From NCBI GenBank assembly GCA_964648795.1, contig CAZYMB010000003.1, forward strand, positions 62,001-126,000: DNA of 64,000 nt, written 5' to 3'. The position numbers and the translations under genes are program-made. The notes under the pieces are model-generated. The model was not told the DNA's origin, did no database searches, and saw only the letters and a program-made list of their open reading frames with translations. The DNA comes from JAHDDW01 sp964648795 (GTDB lineage: Bacteria > Actinomycetota > Acidimicrobiia > Acidimicrobiales > SZUA-35). Shown one piece after another: positions 9,319-16,688 of this stretch (its first letter is position 1; every line of letters starts with the position of its first letter).

Positions 9319-10721
9319 TTAGCTGGCCCCCTCAACAAGTCCTCTAAAGCTTTTGTCGATACCTCTATGTCATCGAACTCGAGAACCTTATCACCGACGT
9401 ACTGCCCTGTTTCGTGACCCTTACCTGTTACCAAAATCACATCACCGGCCTCAGCCATGTTGATTGCAGTGGTTATTGCCTCCGCTCGGTCAGGGATATC
9501 CCAGATTTCATAGGCCGCATCGACGCCTGCTAGCACTTCGGTAGCAATCTCAATAGCGTCTTCACTACGTGGATTGTCAGTGGTAAGAATGGCCACATCT
9601 GATTGTTCGCTGGCGATCTTGCCCATAATTGGCCGTTTCTTTGCGTCTCTGTCGCCACCGCAACCGAATAGCGTGATGACTTTTTTGTCACCCGCTATTT
9701 CTCTGGCAGCCTTAATAACAGCTGCTAGAGCATCCGGGGTGTGGGCATAGTCAACGGCGACAATAAAGTCCTGTCCACCATCTACTAGATCTAAACGACC
9801 CTTGATTGGCTTGGATTTACTCAAAGCCTGTGCAATCACTTCAACCTCTACCCCAAGTTCGGCAGCAACACTTGCTGCGGCTAGGGCGTTCATTACGTTG
9901 TGGGTGCCCAACAAGTTGAGTTCGATTTCTTGGCCACGCCATTTGAACTTACTGACAGCACCTCTAATTGTCAGATCTTCAATGTCACCTAGCGAATAAG
10001 CCATTGTGTTGCCCACGTGAACTAGTCGTTCGCCGTGTTCGTCGTCTGCGTTAACAACGTTTAGTTGGGCAAAGTCTTCTTCGAAGAGTCTTGCCTTCGC
10101 TTGAAAATACGCTTCCATTGAACCATGGAAATCTAAGTGATCGTGACTTAAGTTAGTGAAGACTGCAGCTGCAAACTTTGTGCCGTCCACTCTTCGCATT
10201 TCTAATGCGTGCGATGACACTTCCATTGCGACTACTTCAATTCCGCTGGCGACGCTCTGGGCTAGTTGGGCCTGCAAGCCTGGAGCTTCCGAAGTTGTCC
10301 GCTCCCCCGTTAGGGTGCCGTAAAGATCGCTGCGTATACCGGCTAAGTCGAAGATGTCTTTAAGTAGTTGCACGACAGAGCTTTTGCCATTTGTGCCAGT
10401 GATTCCTATTACTTTTAGTTCTTCTGATGGGTCACCATAAACTAATGCGCTTAGTGGACCGAGACTGGAGCGAACGTTGTCTACTTTAATTGTCGGTGCG
10501 TCTACGTCGACATCGCTATCGACAAGCAATGCCACTGCGCCTTGTGCGATTGCTTGGCTTGCAAAGCTGTGGCCATCAAAACTTGTGCCCTTAACGCAAG
10601 CGAAGATGTCTCCTGGCTTAATCGCTCGAGAATCCATGGTAATTCCGGTGACACTTTCAAATGAGCCACTCAGCTGTGCATCAGGCAGGCGTTTAGCAAT
10701 GGCTTCGGCAAGTAACGACAC
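9315..10721 (-). CDS. murE: UDP-MurNAc-tripeptide synthetase MurE (meso-DAP type)
   Basis: This Mur ligase adds the third stem residue. Motifs are ITMDSRAIKPGDIFACVKG at the N-terminus, the P-loop GITGTNGKSSVVQLL (about residue 106), VFTNLSHDHLDFHGSMEAYFQAKARLF including the carbamylated-lysine region, and DYAHTPDAL. The C-terminal motif TTDNPRSED contains DNPR, which selects meso-diaminopimelate over L-lysine, so an A1gamma-type wall is expected. At 468 residues it is slightly short but complete. It shares one base with the ftsI stop and overlaps mraY by four. Confidence 0.96.
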   Translation of the reverse strand: MSLLAEAIAKRLPDAQLSGSFESVTGITMDSRAIKPGDIFACVKGTSFDGHSFASQAIAQGAVALLVDSDVDVDAPTIKVDNVRSSLGPLSALVYGDPSEELKVIGITGTNGKSSVVQLLKDIFDLAGIRSDLYGTLTGERTTSEAPGLQAQLAQSVASGIEVVAMEVSSHALEMRRVDGTKFAAAVFTNLSHDHLDFHGSMEAYFQAKARLFEEDFAQLNVVNADDEHGERLVHVGNTMAYSLGDIEDLTIRGAVSKFKWRGQEIELNLLGTHNVMNALAAASVAAELGVEVEVIAQALSKSKPIKGRLDLVDGGQDFIVAVDYAHTPDALAAVIKAAREIAGDKKVITLFGCGGDRDAKKRPIMGKIASEQSDVAILTTDNPRSEDAIEIATEVLAGVDAAYEIWDIPDRAEAITTAINMAEAGDVILVTGKGHETGQYVGDKVLEFDDIEVSTKALEDLLRGPAK

Positions 10722-12637
10722 TATGGACTGACCTCCTCTGCGACCAGACCAACATCGACCACAGCGGCTTGAGGTTGCTCGTCCTGGGATTCTTCTATTT
10801 CCTCAGCTTCAATGAACTGCTCGGTTGCTGCCTGAGCGATTACACGCTGGCCTTGGTTTGGCGTTGGCTGGTCCAATTCGTATTCGTAGAGACGCAGAGC
10901 ACTAGACATAATCTGGCTGAACGCTGGTGCTGCGGTTTGAGAAGCTCGGAATTCCTCTTTTGGTTCGTCCACGACTACTGAAACAACAAACTTAGGATCA
11001 TTGGCTGGAGCAAACCCAGAGAAGCTTGCAACATAGCGACGACTGTCCGGAGTCCCGTAACCAACATTACCGCTTTCATCTTCGAATACTTTCCAAGCAG
11101 TTCCCGTTTTACCGGCCGCTTGTACTCCATTTACGCTTGCATTTTGTCCCGTCCCGTTAGCTACAACTTCTGTTAAAGCAGCTGCCACTTCATTAGCTAC
11201 AGCTGGGTCAAGGACTTGACTTCGCTCAGAGGGCTCCGGTAACAAGTCTCGACCTTCGGGAGACCTTAGGTGATCAACAATTCGTGGTTCAACGTAGGTT
11301 CCCCCGTTGGCGATGATGCTATAACCGGTGTGGACCTGCATCAACGTAGTTGCTACGCCTTGGCCGATTGCAATTGACCCTAGGTCTGACCCATACCATT
11401 CCGAGACTTCACGCAACGTGCCCGAGGACTCAACGCCGATGCCTAGTTGAGGTTTAGAACCAACACCTAGGTCGGTTAGAGCGTTGTAAACTGCTTGGGG
11501 TCCGATTCGTGACGCCAGAGTAATGGTCCCGACGTTGCTTGATTCAGCTAAGACGCCTGCGACTGTGGACTGCCGTGATGCCTGTCTTGGTGTGTCAAAG
11601 AATTCTTTGTCGCTGATCTCTATTGAAGAGTCAATGTTTACAACTGTGTCTGCTGTGTAGCCAAGATTCTCAAAAGCCCCCGCAAACACGAATGGCTTGA
11701 GCACCGAGCCTGGTTCGTAGGTGTCAACTAGAGGCTTGTTGTAGCGGGCAACCTCGCAGCCGTCTTCGCCTTCAGAGACAGATGCCATTGCTAAGATCTG
11801 GCCTGATTGCACATCTGACACGATGGCCGAAACTCCTGCAGCGGATCGTTCGTCGCAGACTTCTGCGATTATTCTTTCGGTGTCATATTGAAGACGGTGA
11901 TCTACCGTTAATACGACATCGAAGCCAGATTGAGCTGGAGTTAGTGTTGCCGACCCGACCGAGATTTGTCCGCCAAAGTTGTTGCGTTCGAACTCAGATG
12001 ACCCAGGCACTCCTCGCATTACTTCGTCGAGGCCTGATTCGATTCCGAACACCCCTGACTGAGCTGTGTCTACTCTGCCGACAATACCTAAGCCAATTGA
12101 TCCACCTGGGTAAGTACGTCGGTCTGATGCTCGAACATAAACTCCTTGCCAGTCAGAACGCCTCGACGATGACGTTGCTTCGGCAAACCATTCAACTACT
12201 TCGGTCGGAATGTTTTCGGCAACTAGTTCGTAGCGATCTTCGGGGCCGGAACCATTGACAAACTCTGTCATTTCGTCTGGATCAATGTTTAGGCGCTCTG
12301 CTAGTTCTGCAGCTACTCGATCTTTTTCAATAATCAATGACGGGTCCAGTACTAGATCGTGACTTGGCCGTGAGGCCGCTAACACGAAGCCACCGGAGTC
12401 TAAGATGTTGCCTCGGACTGGCTCAATCGACGCTGACGCTATTCGCTGGTCGATTCCTAGGTCTCTAAACCGATCTGCCCTGACTGCTTGCAGATCAACT
12501 AAGACAGCAATAAAAGCTATACCTATGACCATAAAGAAAGCCAAGATCCCTAGTAGTCGGTTGCGAGGGTTCGTTGGCTTTGATGTTTTAGAGAACTTTT
12601 TTCTTCTTGAGTCTCGGGTCGAGCGGAGCTGAATCAT
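10721..12637 (-). CDS. ftsI: Septal class B penicillin-binding protein FtsI (PBP3)
   Basis: This is the transpeptidase of the divisome. A basic N-terminal tail and one membrane anchor (about residues 28-48) precede a pedestal domain (RGNILDSGGFVLA) and the catalytic domain. Active-site motifs are SVLK at residues 311-314, SSN at 366-368 and KTG at 510-512. The C-terminus (about 30 residues after FIEAEEIEE) is acidic and no PASTA domain is present. It is 638 residues long. It overlaps the ftsL-like gene by four bases and murE by one, and would act with FtsW encoded downstream. Confidence 0.96.
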   Translation of the reverse strand: MIQLRSTRDSRRKKFSKTSKPTNPRNRLLGILAFFMVIGIAFIAVLVDLQAVRADRFRDLGIDQRIASASIEPVRGNILDSGGFVLAASRPSHDLVLDPSLIIEKDRVAAELAERLNIDPDEMTEFVNGSGPEDRYELVAENIPTEVVEWFAEATSSSRRSDWQGVYVRASDRRTYPGGSIGLGIVGRVDTAQSGVFGIESGLDEVMRGVPGSSEFERNNFGGQISVGSATLTPAQSGFDVVLTVDHRLQYDTERIIAEVCDERSAAGVSAIVSDVQSGQILAMASVSEGEDGCEVARYNKPLVDTYEPGSVLKPFVFAGAFENLGYTADTVVNIDSSIEISDKEFFDTPRQASRQSTVAGVLAESSNVGTITLASRIGPQAVYNALTDLGVGSKPQLGIGVESSGTLREVSEWYGSDLGSIAIGQGVATTLMQVHTGYSIIANGGTYVEPRIVDHLRSPEGRDLLPEPSERSQVLDPAVANEVAAALTEVVANGTGQNASVNGVQAAGKTGTAWKVFEDESGNVGYGTPDSRRYVASFSGFAPANDPKFVVSVVVDEPKEEFRASQTAAPAFSQIMSSALRLYEYELDQPTPNQGQRVIAQAATEQFIEAEEIEESQDEQPQAAVVDVGLVAEEVSP

Positions 12638-13020
12638 TCAGACACCACTCCTTCTATTGGGACCAGGTCAGGTATTGGGACTAGGCCAAGGTCGCCGGCT
12701 CGTTCAATAATTCGTTCTGGCGCTGAAGCAATTGCGACTTCGTGTTCTAATACACTTCGCTGCTCTCTTAAGTCGCCGAGTTCCACAGACAAACTGTCTA
12801 GTTCTTGCTGGGGTGAAACGAGTTGAGCTTGGATGAGTGTGACCCCAAACAAAGCACCTAACACAAGAGCGAAGAAAGCCAGGCGGGCGTAAGGCAGCCG
12901 GACTTGTGACTTAGTTTTTTTCTTGACTTTGACTTTGAGTGCTGTTGGCAGCGCAACTCTGGTGGAGCTACCTGTTGCCTTTTCCTTTCGGGTCTTTGTT
13001 GTTCGGGTAAGAGTCTTCAC
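12634..13020 (-). CDS. ftsL: FtsL-like divisome protein
   Basis: This small bitopic protein of 128 residues begins with a GTG start and a ~40-residue Lys/Arg/Thr-rich cytoplasmic tail. One membrane helix at about 47-66 (LAFFALVLGALFGVTLIQAQL) is followed by a short coiled coil (LDSLSVELGDLREQRSVLEHEVA). The ending IIERAGDLGLVPI is the conserved FtsL/DivIC-type tail (family pattern: A.. LGM.P). Sequence identity in FtsL is always low; the call rests on topology, the tail motif and the position between rsmH and ftsI. It would form a complex with FtsQ and FtsB and recruit FtsWI. Confidence 0.82.
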   Translation of the reverse strand: MKTLTRTTKTRKEKATGSSTRVALPTALKVKVKKKTKSQVRLPYARLAFFALVLGALFGVTLIQAQLVSPQQELDSLSVELGDLREQRSVLEHEVAIASAPERIIERAGDLGLVPIPDLVPIEGVVSE

Positions 13021-13931
13021 TAGGCCGCTACCCTTTCGATTACTCGAAGGCGGGCACTGCGACTACGCGAGTTCTCTTCCTGTTCAGCTTTGCCTGCTTT
13101 GACGGTCGAGGCCAACGAGAAGTTTGGCTTGTCAACCACGACTGGCAAGCCGTGCGGATCAGATGATGCCGCTAGCTCTCGGAACATTCTGGCAACTATC
13201 TTGTCTTCGCCTGAGTGATAGGTAATGACCATGCCAATGCCGCCAACGTCTAAAGCGTTAACTGCGGTTTCGATTGAGCCAGCGAGAATCGAGAGTTCAG
13301 CGTTGACTTCTATGCGTATTGCCTGGAACGTTCGCTTCGCTGGGTGACCACCAGTTCGTCTAGCAGCAGCCGGTATTGCGTTAGCGATTACTTCAGCTAG
13401 TTGCGTAGTTGTTTTGATCGGACGTGAGGCAACTATTGCTTTGGCAATTCTGTTGGCAAAACGTTCGTCTGAGTTTTGGTTAATAAGGTGAGCGAGTTGA
13501 TATGTTTCGTAGGTATTAACAACTTCGTCGGCGCTTAGCTCGACTTCTTCACCCATGCGCATATCTAATGGGCCTTCGAACCGATAAGAAAAACCACGTT
13601 CTGGTGAGTCGATTTGGTGTGAGCTAACTCCTAGGTCAAACAGAAAGCCACTGAGCGAGCGCCCGCCAAGGACTTGTTCAATGTCAGAGAAGTTGCAATT
13701 GTGGGTTTCTGTTCGTTCGCTGTGTCCCTCAAGTCGTTTGGTGGCAAACTTTAGGGCATCGGTGTCTGTGTCTATCCCTATTAATTGAAGCTCAGCGTTG
13801 CTTTCTAATACCGCAACAGCATGACCGGCGCCTCCGAGGGTGCCGTCAAGGAACAAACCTTTAGAAAGCTTGCTTGCAATGTCGGTAATTTCATCTTGTA
13901 GAACTGGTTTGTGATGAAATTCATTCGGCAT
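13020..13931 (-). CDS. rsmH: 16S rRNA (cytosine-1402-N4)-methyltransferase RsmH (MraW)
   Basis: This SAM-dependent methyltransferase acts on the ribosomal P-site. The sequence opens HKPVLQDEI, then the SAM motif DGTLGGAGHAVAVL, LFDLGVSSHQIDSPERGFSYR, GPLDMRMG, the helical insertion with ANRIAKAIVASRP, and AKRTFQAIRIEVN. The C-terminal part has VITYHSGEDKIVARMFRE. At 303 residues it is of normal length. It is the second gene of the dcw operon; a 156-base gap separates it from mraZ, in which I see no further gene. Confidence 0.96.
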   Translation of the reverse strand: MPNEFHHKPVLQDEITDIASKLSKGLFLDGTLGGAGHAVAVLESNAELQLIGIDTDTDALKFATKRLEGHSERTETHNCNFSDIEQVLGGRSLSGFLFDLGVSSHQIDSPERGFSYRFEGPLDMRMGEEVELSADEVVNTYETYQLAHLINQNSDERFANRIAKAIVASRPIKTTTQLAEVIANAIPAAARRTGGHPAKRTFQAIRIEVNAELSILAGSIETAVNALDVGGIGMVITYHSGEDKIVARMFRELAASSDPHGLPVVVDKPNFSLASTVKAGKAEQEENSRSRSARLRVIERVAA

Positions 13932-14087
13932 AACAATTTTTAGTGCCTAGCCAATCGATTACCCTCCGGAGCCTGGTGTTAGTGCCCGCGCTATACGAAC
14001 CCCAACTGAGAACTTCGGGCGGAGATTTATAAGATCCCTCAAACCCCGAAAGGTAATCCAATGTCTAGACCCAACCCCTTTCCAAAA

Positions 14088-14513
14088 CTAAAGGCCTAAT
14101 CTTGCTACTGCGTCGGCCAACTCCTCCGACGCAGAATTATCGTTATTATCTGACTCAAACGTCTCCGCAGGCCAGATTTCTACACGGTCGTAGAGACCAC
14201 AGAGTACTACATTTTTATTGAACGAAAGCTCATCTGTTAATTCTTGTGGCAGGTTTATTCGGCCTGCCGAGTCAAGCTTGATTTCTGAAACTGAGCTCAT
14301 CAACTTTCGGAACACTCGCATCGAGATTCGGCCAGCCTCAGACTCTGTTTTCCACTTTTGCGCAACTTGAGTAAAGTGCTCAGCGTTCCAGAGTCCAATA
14401 CAGCCGTCGAGTTGAGTCACATAGCCACGTTCTGCTACAAAAGCACGAAAAGGAGCAGGGAGTACGACTCTGCCCTTGCTATCTATTGAATGATCGTATT
14501 GACCAACAAACAC
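14088..14513 (-). CDS. mraZ: Transcriptional regulator MraZ
   Basis: MraZ is a DNA-binding repressor of its own dcw operon, built from two AbrB-like (SpoVT) repeats. The first repeat includes VFVGQYDHSIDSKGRVVLPA, the second KLDSAGRINLPQEL; both show the D.KGR.. P / D..GRI.LP signature. I choose the GTG at 14513 (141 residues) because this gives the canonical MFxG-type opening and normal length, and a GGAG element precedes it. The frame is open for 42 more codons upstream, but those codons run through the hairpin-rich leader and have no family similarity. It is the first gene of the operon. Confidence 0.93.
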   Translation of the reverse strand: MFVGQYDHSIDSKGRVVLPAPFRAFVAERGYVTQLDGCIGLWNAEHFTQVAQKWKTESEAGRISMRVFRKLMSSVSEIKLDSAGRINLPQELTDELSFNKNVVLCGLYDRVEIWPAETFESDNNDNSASEELADAVARLGL

Positions 14514-14537
14514 TCCGACACTCCAATAAAGAACAAT

Positions 14538-14620
14538 GCCCCCGGGTAGATCCCGGGGCGCATCGTTTACCAGCGCACTATTGCGATCGTTAGATCGCAG
14601 CCCTAGTGGGTTGCCCCACT
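14538..14620 (-). promoter_or_regulatory. mraZ leader with three tandem stem-loops
   Basis: Three short hairpins follow one another in the 5' region of mraZ. On the plus strand they are AGTGGG-TTGC-CCCACT (14605-14620), GCGATC-GTTA-GATCGC (14583-14598), and a GC-only 7-bp stem CCCCGGG/CCCGGGG with a five-base loop (14540-14558). The last ends 25 bases before the GTG start. Two TGGGG elements, of the kind MraZ recognises, lie around and upstream of the first hairpin, but not in the regular spacing described for E. coli. The region could be an autoregulatory or attenuation element. Confidence 0.5.
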
Positions 14621-14727
14621 GCCTGACACAATAAGACACTTCGCCCCACTATGCAACTATTTGGCTAACTTTTTTGGGAGTTCATTACTTTCTAGATCTG
14701 GCACTTTCGTTGGTTAGAGTGTTGGCG

Positions 14728-15369
14728 ATGAGTTGGAGTGTCGAGACACGAAAAGGAACGGCCCAGGAACTGCACGATGCGCCTGCGCCCACCCTCACCG
14801 AGGGCGGACTTGTTGTATTTAATAAGTGTGAGCGTGATGCTTTGGTTCTGGGGAGCGCCCAGAGTGTAGAGCTTGTTGATCCTGGGGCTTTAGAGGCTTC
14901 CAACGTTGAGCTAGTTAAGCGCTCGACCGGTGGCGGCATTGTATATATAGATGCAGCTGCGGACCTTTGGATAGATTTCTATCTTCCTGCTTCTGATGAG
15001 AGGACCCAAGCCCACCTTGAAGGTTCGTTCGATTGGCTAGGCCACTTGTGGCTCGAAGCCATTGGCGAAACAAACTTGGAGTTGTCGATTTCTTCAAGCA
15101 AGCCATCAAGCCCAACTTCTGAGTCGGGGCTTTACTGCTTTGGGTCCCCCGGTTTCGGCGAAGTCTGTTCTGCTACGCACAAGATTGTCGGCATCAGTCA
15201 ACGTCGCACTCGTGACTTCTCGAAGTTTCAATGTCTTTACAGTCCAACTGCTGGCATAGGCGGACTTGGCTTGATCGGTCGAGAACCTGATGAAACTGAC
15301 TGGGCTAGCGCCGGGCTTCCTGATGCCGACTTTGTTCTCGAATCGCTCACGAATCAGCTGAAACTTTAA
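14728..15369 (+). CDS. Lipoate-protein ligase A-like protein (BPL/LPL family)
   Basis: The 213-residue product has the biotin/lipoate ligase fold: KRSTGGGIVYID near residue 70 is the lipoate-ligase RRxTGGG loop, and HKIVGISQRR near residue 155 carries the catalytic lysine motif. It probably attaches lipoate or octanoate to E2/GcvH domains, but no lipoyl-domain gene is nearby. The frame opens at 14674. I choose the ATG at 14728 because a TAGAGT -10 box at 14715-14720 lies seven bases upstream, predicting a leaderless message, and because the extra 18 residues are unlike the family. The gene is divergent from mraZ and followed 48 bases later by pyrophosphatase. Confidence 0.72.
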   Translation: MSWSVETRKGTAQELHDAPAPTLTEGGLVVFNKCERDALVLGSAQSVELVDPGALEASNVELVKRSTGGGIVYIDAAADLWIDFYLPASDERTQAHLEGSFDWLGHLWLEAIGETNLELSISSSKPSSPTSESGLYCFGSPGFGEVCSATHKIVGISQRRTRDFSKFQCLYSPTAGIGGLGLIGREPDETDWASAGLPDADFVLESLTNQLKL

Positions 15370-15379
15370 ACACTCGCAT

Positions 15380-15410
15380 TTGGACCAAGCAGTAACTCTG
15401 CCTCTACAAT
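15380..15410 (+). promoter_or_regulatory. Probable leaderless promoter of the pyrophosphatase gene
   Basis: A TTGGAC box at 15380-15385 and a TACAAT box at 15405-15410 are separated by 19 bases. The -10 box ends six bases before the GTG at 15417, so transcription would begin at or next to the start codon. No ribosome-binding site lies before the GTG, consistent with leaderless translation, which is common in actinobacteria. Confidence 0.5.
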
Positions 15411-15416
15411 ATTGGC

Positions 15417-16049
15417 GTGACTGAAACATCATTTGACAGATTCCGCCCTCACCCTTGGCACGGCTTGACTGCTGGTGCTGACGCACCGGAGTTCGTCGAC
15501 GCTTACATTGAGATAACGCCAAACGACGGCGTAAAGTATGAGATAGACAAACTCACTGGCTACCTCCGGGTTGACCGCCCGCAGGGTTCTGCAGCGTTAC
15601 CCCCAACACTGTACGGCTTCGTTCCTAGAACTTACTGTGGAGATGGTGTTGCAGCGTTGACCCCTGCAGCCACTCAGGGCGACGGCGACCCATTGGACAT
15701 CTGTGTTCTTTCACAGCAACGCATTGAGCGTGCCGAAGTGATTGTTCCAGCTCGTGTAGTCGGCGGCGTCCGCTTACTTGACGAAGGTGAAGCCGACGAC
15801 AAGATTATTGCCGTTCTTGCAAGTGACCCTGTGTTTCAGAAAGCAACCGACATTAAGCATTTACCTGCTGCTGTGGTAAACCGCATCGTCCACTACTTCG
15901 GGACCTATAAGCTTGAACCAATGTCAGACCAGCCGAACCCTATCGAAGTGGTTGAAACCTATGGCGCTGCCGAAGCCCATCAAGTGGTTGCTGCTTCGAT
16001 GGCCGACTACGACGCAACGTTTCCTGCCGGCGACCGCCGCCAAGGCTAA
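15417..16049 (+). CDS. ppa: Soluble inorganic pyrophosphatase (family I)
   Basis: This family I pyrophosphatase of 210 residues hydrolyses PPi in the cytoplasm. The metal-site signature appears as GDGDPLDICVL (usual form D.DPxD), and other motifs are KYEIDKLTGYLRVDRP, LYGFVPRTYCGDG and the downstream Asp-rich DEGEADDKIIAV. The C-terminus YGTYK equivalent reads HYFGTYKLEP. The start is GTG. The N-terminal stretch (PHPWHGLTAG) is about 20 residues longer than in short actinobacterial enzymes and resembles longer bacterial forms. Confidence 0.93.
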   Translation: MTETSFDRFRPHPWHGLTAGADAPEFVDAYIEITPNDGVKYEIDKLTGYLRVDRPQGSAALPPTLYGFVPRTYCGDGVAALTPAATQGDGDPLDICVLSQQRIERAEVIVPARVVGGVRLLDEGEADDKIIAVLASDPVFQKATDIKHLPAAVVNRIVHYFGTYKLEPMSDQPNPIEVVETYGAAEAHQVVAASMADYDATFPAGDRRQG

Positions 16050-16086
16050 CGAGGATTACTGTTGACGATAAATTCCAGCCTGGCCA

Positions 16087-16109
16087 TTGTCATAGCTGTT
16101 TGCTAACAT
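16087..16109 (+). promoter_or_regulatory. PafBC-like DNA-damage promoter of the 16116 gene pair
   Basis: The sequence TTGTCATAG (16087-16095), eight bases, then TAACAT (16104-16109) fits the pattern WTGTCAKAG-N8-TANNNT also found before imuA, dnaE2 and the DUF222/HNH gene. It matches seven of nine positions of the mycobacterial RecA-independent damage motif TTGTCRGTG and has its exact spacing to TANNNT. The -10 box ends six bases before the ATG at 16116, so the message would be leaderless. Confidence 0.65.
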
Positions 16110-16115
16110 ATTTCG

Positions 16116-16310
16116 ATGGTCTCAAAAGAACAGCCCTTCTCTGACAAGTTTCTAGCAATGTCCAAGCAAGAGAGACTGGACTGTCTCAAGAACGCCCGTG
16201 TTACGGACAGGGATCAACTACCTGAGAAAGCAAGGAAAGCCTCCGACGCAATGCTTAAACAGGCACGTTCTAACTTGCAATTAAAGCAACAACAGACCCC
16301 AATTAACTAG
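16116..16310 (+). CDS. Small basic hypothetical protein (64 aa)
   Basis: I do not recognise this family. The 64-residue product is hydrophilic, rich in Lys, Gln, Ala and Ser, without membrane segment or Cys pair, and probably helical (KQERLDCLKNARVTDRDQLP). The ATG lies six bases after the -10 box of a damage-type promoter, which supports both the start and the reality of the gene. Six bases separate its stop from the next start, so it forms an operon with the acidic, amber-split gene downstream. A basic/acidic gene pair under a damage promoter might be a toxin-antitoxin or a damage-response module; that is speculation. Confidence 0.6.
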   Translation: MVSKEQPFSDKFLAMSKQERLDCLKNARVTDRDQLPEKARKASDAMLKQARSNLQLKQQQTPIN

Positions 16311-16316
16311 GCAAAC

Positions 16317-16682
16317 ATGGAAGCTCGGCGGGTGGTCAAAACGTCGCAAGACTTCCTGACCAAATTGGACTATTACTTTGGCAGCGAGATTGATGGAGTG
16401 CCCTCCACTCGCGACGTTTTATTGAATGAGGTCATACCATACGTCCTTGAAGCATTTAGCCAAGATTGGGACTCGCTTCCCTTGGTTGACAGCAGTGACC
16501 CACTTGTCAAATTCTATTAGTTTCTGGGAGATGACATCCCTCATGCCTTTTTTGTAGGAGAGATTAGCCACTCTCCACAAATTGAGGGCACTTACCTAGT
16601 CCAAGAAATCCTATTAGTAGATGCAATAGTTGACTTTGGCGAAGAATGCCTCGAAGACCCAGCGGAGATTCCCGATCGCTAA
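16317..16682 (+). pseudogene. Hypothetical acidic protein interrupted by an in-frame amber codon
   Basis: The reading frame from the ATG at 16317 encodes 67 residues (ending PLVKFY), meets TAG at 16518-16520, then continues in the same frame for 53 codons to TAA at 16680-16682. The second part (FLGDDIPHAFFVGEISHSP... VDAIVDFGEECLED) has the same acidic and hydrophobic character as the first. A single C-to-T change of CAG (Gln) would explain the break. It may be a recent nonsense mutation, a sequencing error or a readthrough gene; a genuine 67-residue protein is also possible. I do not recognise the family. The next gene converges, with only six bases between stops. Confidence 0.55.
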
Positions 16683-16688
16683 CGAGAC

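Noticed and set aside
15106..15522. Minus-strand frame of 138 codons across the lplA-ppa junction
   Set aside because: It overlaps two well-supported genes and a promoter, and shows no family features.
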